A DNA stretch of 64,000 nucleotides, taken from Tetrapyrgos nigripes (Eukaryota; Basidiomycota; Agaricomycetes; Agaricales; Campanellaceae). This document shows, piece after piece, positions 10,764 to 21,779 of the stretch. How positions within the stretch are numbered: the first letter of the stretch is position 1; every line of letters starts with the position of its first letter. The notes below the pieces were generated by a model, which saw only the letters and a list, made by a program, of their open reading frames with translations, was not told the DNA's origin and made no database searches. The DNA is taken from the NCBI GenBank assembly GCA_013368315.1, contig JAACJM010000132.1:1-64000 (forward strand), read 5' to 3'. Made by a program: the position numbers and the translations under genes.

Positions 10764-12551
10764 TTACGAGGCCCTTTAGGGACTCGTTCTTACAAACCTG
10801 CCATTTGCTGTGTGGCTATGCTGAAATGGTCCACCGGTTCGGTTATCTTTGCACTCCGATCCGCGTTTCGGCAATTGCCGTATTGCACCAGCGCATCACA
10901 TGGCACCCTGACGTGTCTCTTTGCCCCTCTCATCTCTCTCAGACTCGATGCGCACCAAGCTCCTTCTCATCCTCAACGCCATACTCTGGCTTTCTCTCTT
11001 GTTTCTTTCCTCAAGTCCCCCTCATAGCTCCGCCAAGACTCGCTTTGTCTGCTCAGATGCAAATGGAATAACACAGCTCACACCACGGGCGGCGATGGGT
11101 ATTTGCAACCCATTTTTGAGCAGGCTTAAATCTCGAATTGTTCGCACAGTTTTTTCCCAGATAAAATTTGGCTTACTTGCTGTTGAAATGACGAAATTTG
11201 TATCATAAGTATTTTCTAGATTATGTTATGATCAAACATTATAATTGATTTGTGGGATAAAAACCTCCCAAATAGGATGAGATTTGTGTGGCTTTGTAAA
11301 AATGTGTTCAAACCAGTGAAGTATCTGTGCCTGATTTGGTGAGAAAATACTTGGAATTTTCTGATGCAGATTTGGCTCACATGCCTGCAAAGTATTCACC
11401 ATGCTTTTTGCATTGTGAGAGAAACCGTTTACATAACTTTCTGTCACAGTGCAAAAAGCGTGGTGAATACTTGGCGGGCATGTGAGCCAAATGTGCGTCA
11501 GAAAATTCTGAGTATTTTCATATCAAATCAGGCACAGATACTTCACTTGTTTGAACACATTTTTACAAAGCCACACAAATATCATCCTATTTGGGAGGTT
11601 TTTATCCCACAAATCAATTATAATGTTTGATCATAACATAATCTAGAAAATACTTATGATACAAGTTTCATCATTTCAACAGCAAGTAAGCCAAATTTTA
11701 TCTGGGAACAAACTGTGTGAACAACTTGAGATTTAAGCCTGCTCAAAAATGGGTTGCAAATACCCATTGCTGCCTGCAGTGTTAGATGGATGACTTTCGG
11801 TAAAAATGTTTCTTTCTTTCTGCGCTTTTCAAGTTGTTTTCCGGCACTCAAAATTTTTTTCACATTCCGAATATCTCTCAACCATGTTCCTTTGCTTGTT
11901 CACGGATGCCTGCCCTGAAGAAGGATCATTACTGGTGCGTCACCGTATATCAATGTCACTCTGCTCATATGTTTTGGTAATCCTTAGTGCTTCTACCTTG
12001 CTATGGCTGTGTTCCCGTCTTGTCCAAGTGGAAACCGTCTGCTCTGTCAAACCTCTGCAATCCGATGCTTCCTTTTACTCACTTTCTGCTTGGCCACCTT
12101 CTCATTCCTTCCATCTCAAATTTCCTTGCAAGTCCCTCGCCAATGACCTTTCCAGCCCCTGTTTCCTTCCCTCAAATTTTTCTTGCAATTATGCTGACAC
12201 TGTGCCTGGTCCTCCTGTCCCGCCACCGCAAGAACTCCCTCAGAACAATGCATATCCACCTACCGGCTCTGCTTTCAAAATGGAACCTTACCTCTCAACG
12301 CCTTCGATATGGAAATTTATTTCTCCCGTATGGAAATTGTTTACCTACCCGTTCATGGAAATTAAATTATTGTCTTCCTTTCTTTGAAATTGAATATGGC
12401 TTGCCTCAACAAGTCAGTCCTCAGATAAACAAGGGTGAATCAGTTTCCCATCATCAGACCCAAAAGGCAGTAATCTTGCTTTACATTAAGTCTGACTGAT
12501 GGTTCAATGTAATAAAGGCCTCGTTATTGCCACGCGAAGCGGTGGCCCACA
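10764..12551 (+). mobile_element. Internally deleted non-autonomous Helitron carrying foldback element 2
   Basis: The left end has the TTACGAGGCCCTTTAGGG box (hairpin 10767-10786) also seen before the large Helitron region at 39901. The right end has GGCCTCGTTATTGCCACGCG and the GCCACGCGAAGCGGTGGC hairpin (12518-12551), nearly identical to 51674-51706 after the large Helitron. Just before the right end, a short frame ending at 12499 (KAVILLYIKSD) matches the last residues of the Helitron protein (KAATLLYIKYG). This looks like a Helitron that lost most of its gene but kept both ends. Exact termini (TC...CTRR) are not resolved. Confidence 0.6.
11088..11775. mobile_element. Foldback (palindromic) element 2, ~690 bp
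   Basis: The left arm contains GGCGATGGGTATTTGCAACC followed by CATTTTTGAGCAGGCTT, and the right arm ends with its near reverse complement. Complementarity extends through blocks such as AAATTTGGCTTACTTGCTGTTGA, TTATGTTATGATCAAAC and GTGGGATAAAAACCTCCCA to a centre near 11430. The arms are only modestly diverged. No target duplication could be set with confidence. It sits inside the deleted Helitron at 10764-12551. Confidence 0.8.
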
Positions 12552-13740
12552 AAGCCTTCATACTTATTCATGAATCTATGTAGTATTGTCAGATTTACTT
12601 CGCGTTACCCTCCCTCCTCTCCCTTATTTTAGTTACTTAGCTAGCCTTCTTCGAGTCTCGTATGCAAATATACCCAGGGGAGTCGCTGTTTCACGATAGT
12701 TTTGATACACGATTAATCTGTTTGGCAATCTTTGTCTTGAAAGGCTTCCTGATATATCACTTTTCTGTGGGATTTTCAAGCTTACAGACACATAGTATAT
12801 TTGTACGATTTTCTAATCTACAGACACTTCTCTTTTCCTGACGTCTTTCAGTTCATCTATCCGCTCGACAGACAAATTTGTGTTTTTGGCGTGTGTAGGC
12901 TGTGGCAGGCTATAGCACATCTACACCAGACATGTTCATAGAGGACCACGCCGTGTATTTCTATCTATCTATCCATCTGGTGTTTCGGCGTTATAGATTT
13001 TCGACGGCAAAACATCTTGCAACTCGACAACAACGTCGTCGCCCACTTCGGGTCGTCCGAGGTTGTAGAGCAGCTATACATCTCCTTTGGTCCTTCCATA
13101 TACGCATCAGGAGGCCTCGAAAGCACTGGGTTTGACATCGTACACGTCATCAAGGGGCTCTCTTGAAACCTCTCTTATTGCTTGCAGTTGTGCTTACCTG
13201 TCATCTGGACCAAGCTATCTCTGAACGTCCCTATTTTCTGGTCATCTGAGTTCAATAGCAAAGGTCGCCAGGTCGCCAAAATCATCCGAAAATTATCCTT
13301 TCACCTCCACCTTGCCATTGACCTTGCTCCAGTAAATTTGGAGTCGGACAGGATGTATTGGACGTGTCGAGGCAACCGAGGACGATTTCTCCGGAATCCA
13401 TCTGCTCAAACACCAAGAATAACTCTTCTATTCTTCCTGTGGGAATATTTGGGGCTAATCTGTGTCCTCGAGCATTCTTAACGTCCTAACCAGTTCATCG
13501 AAGCGGTCCGCCGGGCAGAGATCTCCTCTGTAGCATCCAACTATGTATCTTACCAGGTCACTGAACTCAGCCTTTCTACTCATACTCACACTGTTATTTT
13601 ACCCGAGGAAGCAACCAATGCACTTGCACATGTACACATGATCTGCTCATGCATGCTTGCAACACCCATTGTACTCTTTAATTTCAAACTGCTGGCGTGT
13701 CACCGTCGCGCGAGCTAGCGCACTGCGCCACTCCAGAATC
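12552..13740. other. Unassigned sequence with a gene-like fragment at ~13005-13166
   Basis: A plus-strand frame at about 13005-13166 reads like real protein (NILQLDNNVVAHFGSSEV then VEQLYISFGPSIYASGG), and an AG acceptor-like site follows near 13187. I do not recognise it, and no full gene can be assembled. The rest shows nothing identifiable. A TATAAAA box near 13743 belongs to the polygalacturonase gene. Confidence 0.35.
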
Positions 13741-13742
13741 CA

Positions 13743-13749
13743 TATAAAA
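13743..13749 (+). promoter_or_regulatory. TATA box of the polygalacturonase gene
   Basis: TATAAAA lies 84 bp upstream of the chosen ATG at 13827, a plausible core promoter position. Confidence 0.55.
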
Positions 13750-13826
13750 AGGTGTTCCTCGTCCTGGGGATACCCCCAGACTACAGGCTACATACTATCT
13801 TCGTTCTCATCGGGCCCACCTTGAAA

Positions 13827-16088
13827 ATGAAGTCTCTCTCAACCCTCGTACCCATCGTTCTCGCTTCTCTTGTTCTTGCTGCGCCTTTCGAAAGTGCCTC
13901 GAACACAACCCGTCGATACCCCCAAAAGATCGGTAAACGATGCACAGGAACGATTTCCTCCCTCTCGGATGTCGCGGCTGCGCAGGAGTGTACGACTGTT
14001 GTTGTGAGTTACTTGTCTTTGACGCTATGTTCTGTTCTTCTGAGCTGATAGCTGCACTCTGTCGTGTTTAGATCAACGCCTTCACCGTTACTGCTGGTCG
14101 TGAGTACTAATGATCATTTTTCTTACCTTCCTACCAATCAAAGCGCCGTGGTTTGCGTGATACTGTCCTTACATAGTATACTGACGTCGTTCTGCTCCTT
14201 ACTCTCGTTCCCTGTTCCCAGAAACATTCACGCTGAACCCAGCTGATGGCGCCACGGTTACCATGAATGGAGATGTTACCTTTGGATTCAAGGTTAGTAC
14301 GTCCATCATATTTATATGCAGTCCTTTACTATCGTGACTGCCGCCAATACCGAGAACCTGGTTTCAAAGTGTCTTTCTTGGCATTATTCCTTTCCTTTTC
14401 CTTAGTCGGGACCCGGTTCTCTTCGTGTGCACGTCCTTCTGTGTTGGCGGTGTCGCAAAACTCGACATCTTGGCTTCCTCCATTAAGCCACAGCGGTACC
14501 GGTACCTCGGTGCCTGTTCCTCAGCCCTCATTAACGAGTTATATTGCCTCTATTGCTTCGAAGCCTTGACCCGTGCCAGCTTCCCCAACGCTTAAACTTT
14601 CCCATCCGTCTGTTATTTTTACACTACTTTCTCCGAGATTTCTCGTTGTTGTTAAGATTGTCGTTTTTGTTTGATTTGATTCGACTCAATTAACGCATCA
14701 CATTGGGTTTTTGCAGCAATGGGCCGGCCCGCTCATGATCGTCGAGGGGAATGATATTACCTGTGAGTATCCGTACTACTGTCTTACTCCCCTTCTTCAA
14801 TCTTCCGCTTACCCTTTCTCCCATATATAGTCAACGGCAACGGCCACACCCTCAATGGTCTCGGCACCCAATACTGGGACGGTCAAGGTACAGGCGGGGG
14901 AACGACTAAACCTGCTCCCCTCCTGCGAATTAACCACGACGGGGGTTCATTTTCTAACGTGAAAGTGTTGAATTCGCCTGCGAGGGCGGTGGCGATTGGG
15001 GGAGATGGGATTACTGTTAGCACGATTACGATTGATAATTGTGAGTCCACAAAGTATTCCTCGCTATGACTAGAGGACTGATTACTGATTGACCTGAAAA
15101 TGGAACATGGAACGGAATCTTAGCCGCAGGAGACGCGGCCAACTCTGCCTCAGGAGGGAAACCCGCTGGACATAACACCGATGGGTTTGATATTTCGGCT
15201 GATAGTGTGACGGTCGAGAACAGCGTTATCATGAATCAAGGTGAGTTGAAGCCTGTTCTCTTCTCGTCCAAAACAATCTCAAACGCGATTAAACAGACGA
15301 CTGCCTCGCCATCAACCGTGGCACCTCCATCACCTTCCAAAACAACCGATGCTCAGGCGGACACGGTATCTCGGTAGGATCTATCGACTCTGATCGCGTC
15401 GTGTCGGATGTACACATTACGGGAAACACTGTGACGAATTCGATGCAATGTTTTAGGATTAAGACGGATGCGGATGCTACTGGGAGTAGTGGTGAGTGTG
15501 TCTATCCTCTATTTTCTATTCGCATTCGCACATTCTTCTCAAAATCCACGAGCGAGGTGCTAATGATTCTGATTTTGCGTTGCCTTTTTTTCTTAATCAT
15601 AGTCTCGAGCGTCACATACACCGACAACACTGCAAGTGGATGTCAAGAATTTGGGGTGTTGATTGATCAGAGTTATCCGGATGCCCTCGGGACGCCCGGG
15701 ACGGGGGTTGTAATCTCTGTAAGTACTTCCCTTCCTTTCTCCCTTCCTGGATTAACGCGCCTCTTTATATCTTTCTCCTTCTTCTCAAAGGGCATCACAT
15801 TCGCCGGCACCAACACCGTCTCTGTCAACTCGGCTGCAGACAGAGTCGATATCAATTGTGGAAGTACTTCGAGTTGTACTGGGTGAGTCTATCTAATCCA
15901 GTCTGAGTCTGGGTCTTCAACTCGAATACACTTTCTGACTGACTGCTTCCTCGCCTGCTACGTTCACGTTTTCATTTATTTCACCTTTACATTCCTACGA
16001 TAGAACTTGGAACTTTGCCGGACTGAAAGTCACTGGGGGAAAAGCGGGTACGATAAAGAACGTAAAGACTTCAGGAGGATCATTCTGA
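13827..16088 (+). CDS. Secreted endopolygalacturonase (GH28), ten exons
   Basis: This enzyme hydrolyses internal alpha-1,4-galacturonan bonds of pectin outside the cell. Proposed exons: 13827-14003, 14072-14099, 14222-14292, 14717-14762, 14831-15040, 15124-15240, 15297-15491, 15603-15718, 15791-15882, 16004-16088. They give 378 residues, normal for the family, with every junction GT-AG and in phase. The N-terminus is a signal peptide (MKSLSTLVPIVLASLVLAAP) followed by a short pro-segment ending in KR before CTGTISSL, a Kex2-like site. All GH28 signature blocks are present: NTDGFD, DDCLAI, GGHGISVGS and RIKT, supplying the three catalytic Asp, the His and the RIK substrate contact. The C-terminus is Cys-rich as expected. 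Intron 3 (424 bp) is oddly long; the others are 56-122 bp. It appears intact. Confidence 0.95.
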
Positions 16089-16790
16089 GTGTCAGTGTTG
16101 CTGTTGAGTAGGCCATGGACTGCGTATGTAGTTCGTCGGAATCTAAGGAGCAGTAAGTCGAAGTGTGTATACAGTACTATGTGCTATCACTAGTACTACG
16201 TAGAAAACAAGTGTTTTGTCTTGGTTTCTGTTGCACAGCTTCGTGGAGCGTGAATGGGACCTGAGCGCGATGTTCGAAGTGCGTGAAATGGATAATGAAT
16301 CATGATACCAACGACATGGCCAGACCACAATAGACGCGAACAATTAATCCTGAGCTTTAAGACTGGAGAATAAACAGACAGATAGGTACATAACTCATCA
16401 GATAAAAACAACCACAGAGCCTGAGACGACAGTTGCTGGCACTTAGTTCATTGCAGACTAGCCCTGATTTATGTGCAATTATCACAGTAAGTGTGGTCAT
16501 GCTCTAGGTCTCGAATCCCGAGAGCTTCACATCATCATGGTGCTACTTATCATCACTCTGATCGATTTAAAATGCAACAGAAGTTTGAATTTTCTCTCAC
16601 TCGAGCCTGAGATGTATGTGTCGCGTCGGGTCTTTCGTCTAACTTCAAATGGGAAAGTGATAACTATGAGGGTCATCCTCTCAAGAAGCTATTCCAAGGA
16701 GCTGTTCAATGAGGACTCAAGTATATGGTGACGCTGGACATTGCTTGAACAAGGCCACACGTTAGTTAAGACATAGCTAGCATTTGCCAC
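16089..16790. other. Unassigned sequence downstream of the polygalacturonase
   Basis: This holds the 3' flank of the polygalacturonase gene and about 600 bp with only short frames. I recognise nothing in it. Confidence 0.5.
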
Positions 16791-17795
16791 TGTTACATTA
16801 GAAACGAATTCAACTAATACATCGTTATAATTAGTACGAGTTCCCGGGCGTCTTCTTGTAGCTATTTGAGCAGTGAGGGATAAAGTGAAATCAGAACAAG
16901 CAGATCCAAAGGTTCTTCAAAGTACCTGCCTTTGGGATCGATCAGCGCAGACAGTCATCGTCGTATCGGACCCATGGCCAATTAATCACACATGGCAGGT
17001 AAGTCCACCGTCACCGTCAACACACGCTATTGGAATGAAAAACATAATAGTAATAAGTCCCCAGCAAAATTATTAGTCCCTTCAAGTTAAAGGATACGCA
17101 CATCCTGAGAGTGTATTCCCTTCTGAAAAGAAACTGCACGAGTCACCAAACTTGTGCTGGCAGTTGTTGGGGCAGCGACAAGCGCTGTTAGGGTCTGCAG
17201 CAATGAGGGTGGCAGCCCTGACGCTGACGGCGGCAATGAAGAGGGTAGAGATAATGGAGAAGAATTTCATGATGAATTGAAATAAAGTAAGAAGTGCAGT
17301 GGTTCAGTGGTTAAGTGAAGACTGAGATTGTGGGGTGAAAAAAACGATACACCAGATTGCACCCCTTTTATACGTTTGGCTGAATCCGGCTGCTTTGCAC
17401 TTCCTTGTCCATGACGAATGAGAACTCAAGTCCACACTTTGAAGTGGAGCTATCAACTGTCAACATCAGGATGAACAAATTTAGTATAAGGTGAAAAGTT
17501 AGTTCAGCCTTTCAGCGTCCATCTGGTCGTCACTGGCATGTGTATCGAATAAATCGTTGGAGCCACTGTCCCGCTGCTGGCTGCAGAATGCATAAGTTAT
17601 TGGAGTCGTTGCTGTTGGAAATATAAGCAGATTATTGCCACAAAGCGCGCAGTTAAAATTCTACATCGATATCTTGACAGATTCCTGGTCAGCGGTATGT
17701 ATCAGTTCAATCATTACTGGTGATTCATTGTGGGGCCATTGCTGTTTGATAGACCTAAGTATATAAGTGCGGCAAAGCTATGCGCGCCACGGTCT
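16791..17795 (-). repeat. Inverted duplication, left arm
   Basis: This ~1005-bp arm is the diverged reverse complement of 18127-19165. Shared outer edge is TGTTACATTAGAAACGAATTC; shared inner edge is GCGCGCCACGGTCT against the reverse complement of AGACCGCGGCGCAC. The arm contains one whole secreted protein gene with its promoter. Confidence 0.85.
16986..17270 (-). CDS. Small secreted cysteine-rich protein, copy 1
   Basis: Two exons, complement(16986..17026, 17102..17270), give a 69-residue precursor. A typical signal peptide (MKFFSIISTLFIAAVSVRA) is followed by a mature part with six cysteines spaced C-x-C-x3-C-x7-C-x12-C-x8-C, enough for three disulphides. The 75-bp intron uses GTGCGT...ATAG and leaves a last exon ending CVDGDGGLTCHV. 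The reverse-complemented TATAAAAG box is at 17365-17372. It is the near-identical partner of the gene at 18681. Such proteins can be effectors, antimicrobial peptides or surface proteins; I do not recognise the family. Both splice sites and the frame are intact. Confidence 0.8.
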
Positions 17796-18126
17796 GATAG
17801 GGCGCGAGGATCCTTAAAAATAGGTGACGATTCTGGCTACCTGTTTGGACAAAAAGTGGTCTCAGAGGGTCAAAATACCGACCTGGGCTTGGACAAGTAA
17901 GCCAAACCCAGGTTCGTTGGAGAACAGACTAACAGAGGTTGTTGATGGGTAGTATGATAAATGCAGCTTCTGCAAGGTAGTAGAAAGCGATATGTAGTGT
18001 TGAAAAAAATCTACCTAACTTACAGCAACGTATACATCTTCAAAGGAACGCCCATCAAGGAGAATAAGTAATAGAACCTTGCTTTAGAAATAGTCATATA
18101 CGGAATCAGGTCGGTGGACTCAAGGG
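17796..18126. other. Spacer between the inverted-duplication arms
   Basis: About 330 bp with no protein-like frame and no match to the arms. It is the turning point of the inverted duplication. Confidence 0.6.
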
Positions 18127-18560
18127 AGACCGCGGCGCACATAGTATTGCCACACTTATGTACTTAGATCTTTGAAACGAGCAACGGCTCCACAACGAAT
18201 CACCTGTAATGATTGAACTGATACTCATTCCGGCTACAAGACTAGTAACCCATCAAAATACCAATATGGAGTTTTCACTGCGCAAGGCCATCATAGCTGT
18301 GTGGCAATAATCTACCTATATTTTCCAACGGCAATGACTCCAATAATTTGTGGATTCTGCAACCAGCAGAGCGCCAGCAGCTCCAACAATTTATTTCATA
18401 TTCATGCCAGTGACACCCAGATGGACGATGAAACACTGAGCCACTAACTTTTCGCCTTACACGAAAGTTCATCCTGATGTTGATAGCTCCACAAATTCAA
18501 CGTGTGGACTTGAGTGATCATTTGGACAAGGAAGTGCAAAGCATCCAGATTTAGCCAAAC

Positions 18561-18568
18561 GTATAAAA
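18561..18568 (+). promoter_or_regulatory. TATA box of secreted protein copy 2
   Basis: GTATAAAA in the context CCAAACGTATAAAAAGGGTG is conserved between both duplication arms, about 110 bp before each ATG. Confidence 0.55.
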
Positions 18569-18680
18569 AGGGTGCAATCTGGTGTACCGTTCTCTCATCC
18601 CCAAATCTCGTCACAGTTTTCACTTAACCACTGAACCACTACTCAGCCCACTTCAACTTCTTACTCTATTTCAATTCATC

Positions 18681-18965
18681 ATGAAATTCTTCTCCATCAT
18701 CTCTACGCTTCTCATTGCTGCCGCCAGCGTCAGGGCTGCCACCCTCATTGCTGCAGACCCTAACAGCGCTTGTCGCTGCCCCAACAACTGCCAGCACAAA
18801 TTTGGTGACTCGTGCAGTTTCTTTTCAGAGGGGAATACACTCTCAGGATGTACGTATTCTTCGACTCAAAGGGACTAATAATTTTACTGAGGACTTATTA
18901 CTATCATCCTTTTCATTCTAATAGCGTGTGTTGACGGTGACGGTGGACTTACCTGCCATGTGTGA
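18681..18965 (+). CDS. Small secreted cysteine-rich protein, copy 2
   Basis: Exons 18681-18849 and 18925-18965 (intron 18850-18924, GTACGT...AATAG) give 69 residues. The signal peptide is MKFFSIISTLLIAAASVRA. The mature part has the same six-cysteine spacing as copy 1. In what is legible the two proteins differ only by a few signal-peptide residues, although the surrounding non-coding arms have diverged more. That pattern would fit purifying selection or recent gene conversion. The two genes are transcribed away from each other from starts about 1.4 kb apart. Confidence 0.82.
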
Positions 18966-19165
18966 TTAATTGACCATGGGTCCGATACGACGATGACTGT
19001 CTGCGCTGATCGATCCCAAAGGTAGGTACTTTTGAAAAGCCTTGGATCTGCTTGTTCTCATTTTACTTTACCTCTCACTGCTCAAACAATTAGACGCATC
19101 AAAAAAGATGGAACTCTCGTACTAATTATAATGATGTATCAATTGAATTCGTTTCTAATGTAACA

Positions 19166-21139
19166 AATTGGCCAGGCCAGATTCCCAAACCGAATGAACA
19201 AAATTTGAACACTTGACACTCGATCAGGAAAGGATAGCATATCCCGGTTGATCTGCAGAGAAACCCTCAAGTTTTCTCCAGAACTATGGTAATCGTGGTT
19301 GGGCCAGAAACAGTGACGTCAACATGCCGAGGACTTTGGATCCAAGCATGAACAAAGAAAGTCCATCGCAACATTGTCGACGCATTCACTTACACCCTTC
19401 TCTCGTTCTCTTTTTCTCCTCCCTTTCTTTCTATGTCCCAGTTTTGATGATAATGCATCGATGGTGACGTGACGTCTTCGAATAGTCGCTGCCCTTCTTG
19501 AACCGATGTCTCATAAACGCAATAGAATGATGATCTCGGCGGTCGATTATCTGACCTCCAGGTTTATATCTCTCGAGTATATGGGTGGTCTACTCGGCCT
19601 GAAGGTGCGCTGCAGTATTACTCGAATAGCCTCTCATGCTCATTTCCCCCCCAGTGTATCCTCGTCCTTTTGAGGGAAGACTCCTCGATAACTTCTGTCG
19701 TTTTTTTCGCTGTTGCTCCCTCAAGTTTTCTCTTCAGTATCATCCGTCCCGGTTATCCTTGACTTTGCTCTTCGTATGCCAGCAGACTGCCGAGACCAGC
19801 TGATCAGTCTCCCGAACTGACCTTCTGCTCCTTCACGATGCTGTATCACCGGCTCACTCTTGATACATGTCGTTCACTCGAAAGAAAGATTTGGTCGCTT
19901 AGGCTGGGAAGGATAGCAGATAATGAAGACAAGGAGATTAAAGAGCGGAGGAGAGTAGAGGTTATGAGTAGAGAGAGTCTCCTGAAGAAATCCAAACATG
20001 GTGCGTCATCCGCGGTTTTACCATTCTACTCTCTTGGAAAACTAACGTCTTTCCCCAAGACCGTCGTTCCCTCGCTCGTTACTTGTCATGTCGTTGATTT
20101 TGTTCTCTCGTCGGGTTATCCTTTAACTGTGCACTCTCCCGGTGCTTTCAAGTGCTCATCTTCCTCCGTCAACGGACTACGCATAAAGTTGGCGCCAGTT
20201 TCTTCGACCTATTTCCAATGCTTTTGGGAGGGATGCTACATCACTATGGCCCATGACACGCAATATCGAGTGATTCCGTAGAGTAGGTGGGAGGGGGTAC
20301 GGGGAATGGAGAGTGGAGAGAATTGGCAGAGCTTCCTGACAAAGGAAAGGTTCGTCGTTTCCGCTTTTGACGACAACTCTCCAACCCGAAAGTTGATGTC
20401 TTCTTCAGAATACCCCACTTCAAGTGTCCACTGGCTCTGGCCCGTATCTCCGGCTCTCCTCAGTGGGAGAGCAATCGGTGGTTCCATTTTGTGAGTAGGG
20501 AAGGAAGGGCGGAAGGTGGAGTGGTTCTAGTGAGTGAGAAAACACGGGTGCGTAATCCGCCTTCGCCGGTCTACTTCTCTGGCTAACTTTTCTCCTTTTC
20601 AGTCAGGGTTTTATCTCACTTGACGTTTGAGAGCGTAGGATGCGGTTCTCGTCGCTTTAAGTATAAGTGGTCGTGAAGCGTGTACATGGATAGGCTGCTG
20701 GCAGCGCTGGGATATGGGTGATATTGCGTATACGGGCAGGGTTCGTTCCCAAAACTTGCATGTGTTACGCGTCGTTTTTCTGATTTTCTCTTTTGAGCAG
20801 CCGGGCAATGGATATAGTCATTCTCATCGCCTCCTCCTCCCCTCGGCAGTCATTTCTCGGTTTTCATGCTTCAACTTTGTATTTTTTTTTGTGGACTTTA
20901 CTTGGTATCGACAAAAAAAGGCAGTGAAGACCAGAAGACTTGTTTTATCGTCTCTGGTGGAGGGATATAGTAAAGGGTAGAGTCGACGGCGGGGAACTGG
21001 TGGGAGCTAACGGTCGCAAATCCAAGTAGAGTCAGGTACGCGGCCAAGAGCCCTTGTACTTGTCCTTTGTCTGATCTTTCTCTTCTAGAACGACGGATTG
21101 ATATATTGGTTTTAGACTGGGCTTCAGGCTTCACTTCTC
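19166..21139. other. Unassigned sequence
   Basis: Only short frames without recognisable motifs. There is no clear exon chain, repeat or RNA gene that I can support. Confidence 0.4.
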
Positions 21140-21779
21140 AAGTGTCAAGGCGCAGGAAGGCATTAAAATCGAAGACATGGATCAAGTTGGGCTTGCTCTG
21201 GAGGAGAGGATATAGGGATATAAGGAGTAGAGGCGTCGTTGGGGGAGTAATCAGGTCAGGGGGTGTGTCCGTTCACACCCAAGAATGTGGCTCTGCAAGT
21301 CAGGTATGCACCCAGAACCGCGGGTGGGACCCATAAATACTCGGAGTGGGACCCATACATACTTGGAGACTATTTGTGCAAGGTGTATGGCTCGCAATTT
21401 TATTGCGCAGAAAGAAAGAGGAAGGATTTGAAGGACCGTGAAATGTGAAGTCGTGCAGTACAGAATGTCTATCACGCTGGAGCCACTCGGTTTGAACCTC
21501 CTCCTCTTCACGACTCGATAGTCGACTTCCAGGACGCATGTTCAGCTCGTTATCAAGACGATCCCAATCCCGAGGTATTAAAGGTATTGAAATATGTGCA
21601 GAGAGATCCAGTCCCTGGGGAGTCTGATGAAAACGTGTAATGATTGGCAGACTAAGCAGGGTCGAGAGAAGATGGAATCCGCCGAGTGGATTATGAAGAG
21701 GTGTGAGGAGGCTTTGGAAGCCATGCAAGTCCGGGAGAGTGTTGTCCCACGTCAAGAAAACGAGATCAAATGGCACTAG
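21140..21779 (+). pseudogene. Unrecognised gene remnant
   Basis: Three plus-strand stretches have protein-like composition. The first is at about 21145-21215 (AQEGIKIEDMDQVGLALEER). The second is at about 21475-21625 (DSIVDFQDACSARYQDDPNP followed by EVLKVLKYVQRDPVPGESDEN). The third is at about 21640-21779 (KMESAEWIMKRCEEALEAMQ...), ending in a stop at 21777. They lie in different frames with no good introns between, and a segment with a repeated TGGGACCCATA motif (21328-21356) separates the first two. I infer the tail of a decayed gene with a small insertion. I cannot name it. Confidence 0.4.

Larger units (their letters stand above)
18127..19165 (+). repeat. Inverted duplication, right arm
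   Basis: This is the reverse-complement partner of 16791-17795, with small indels and substitutions. Homology ends abruptly after TTTCTAATGTAACA at 19165. Confidence 0.85.

Noticed and set aside
11364..11630. An 88-codon frame in the palindromic element
   Set aside because: The same peptide appears on the opposite strand because the DNA is an inverted repeat; there is no independent coding evidence.
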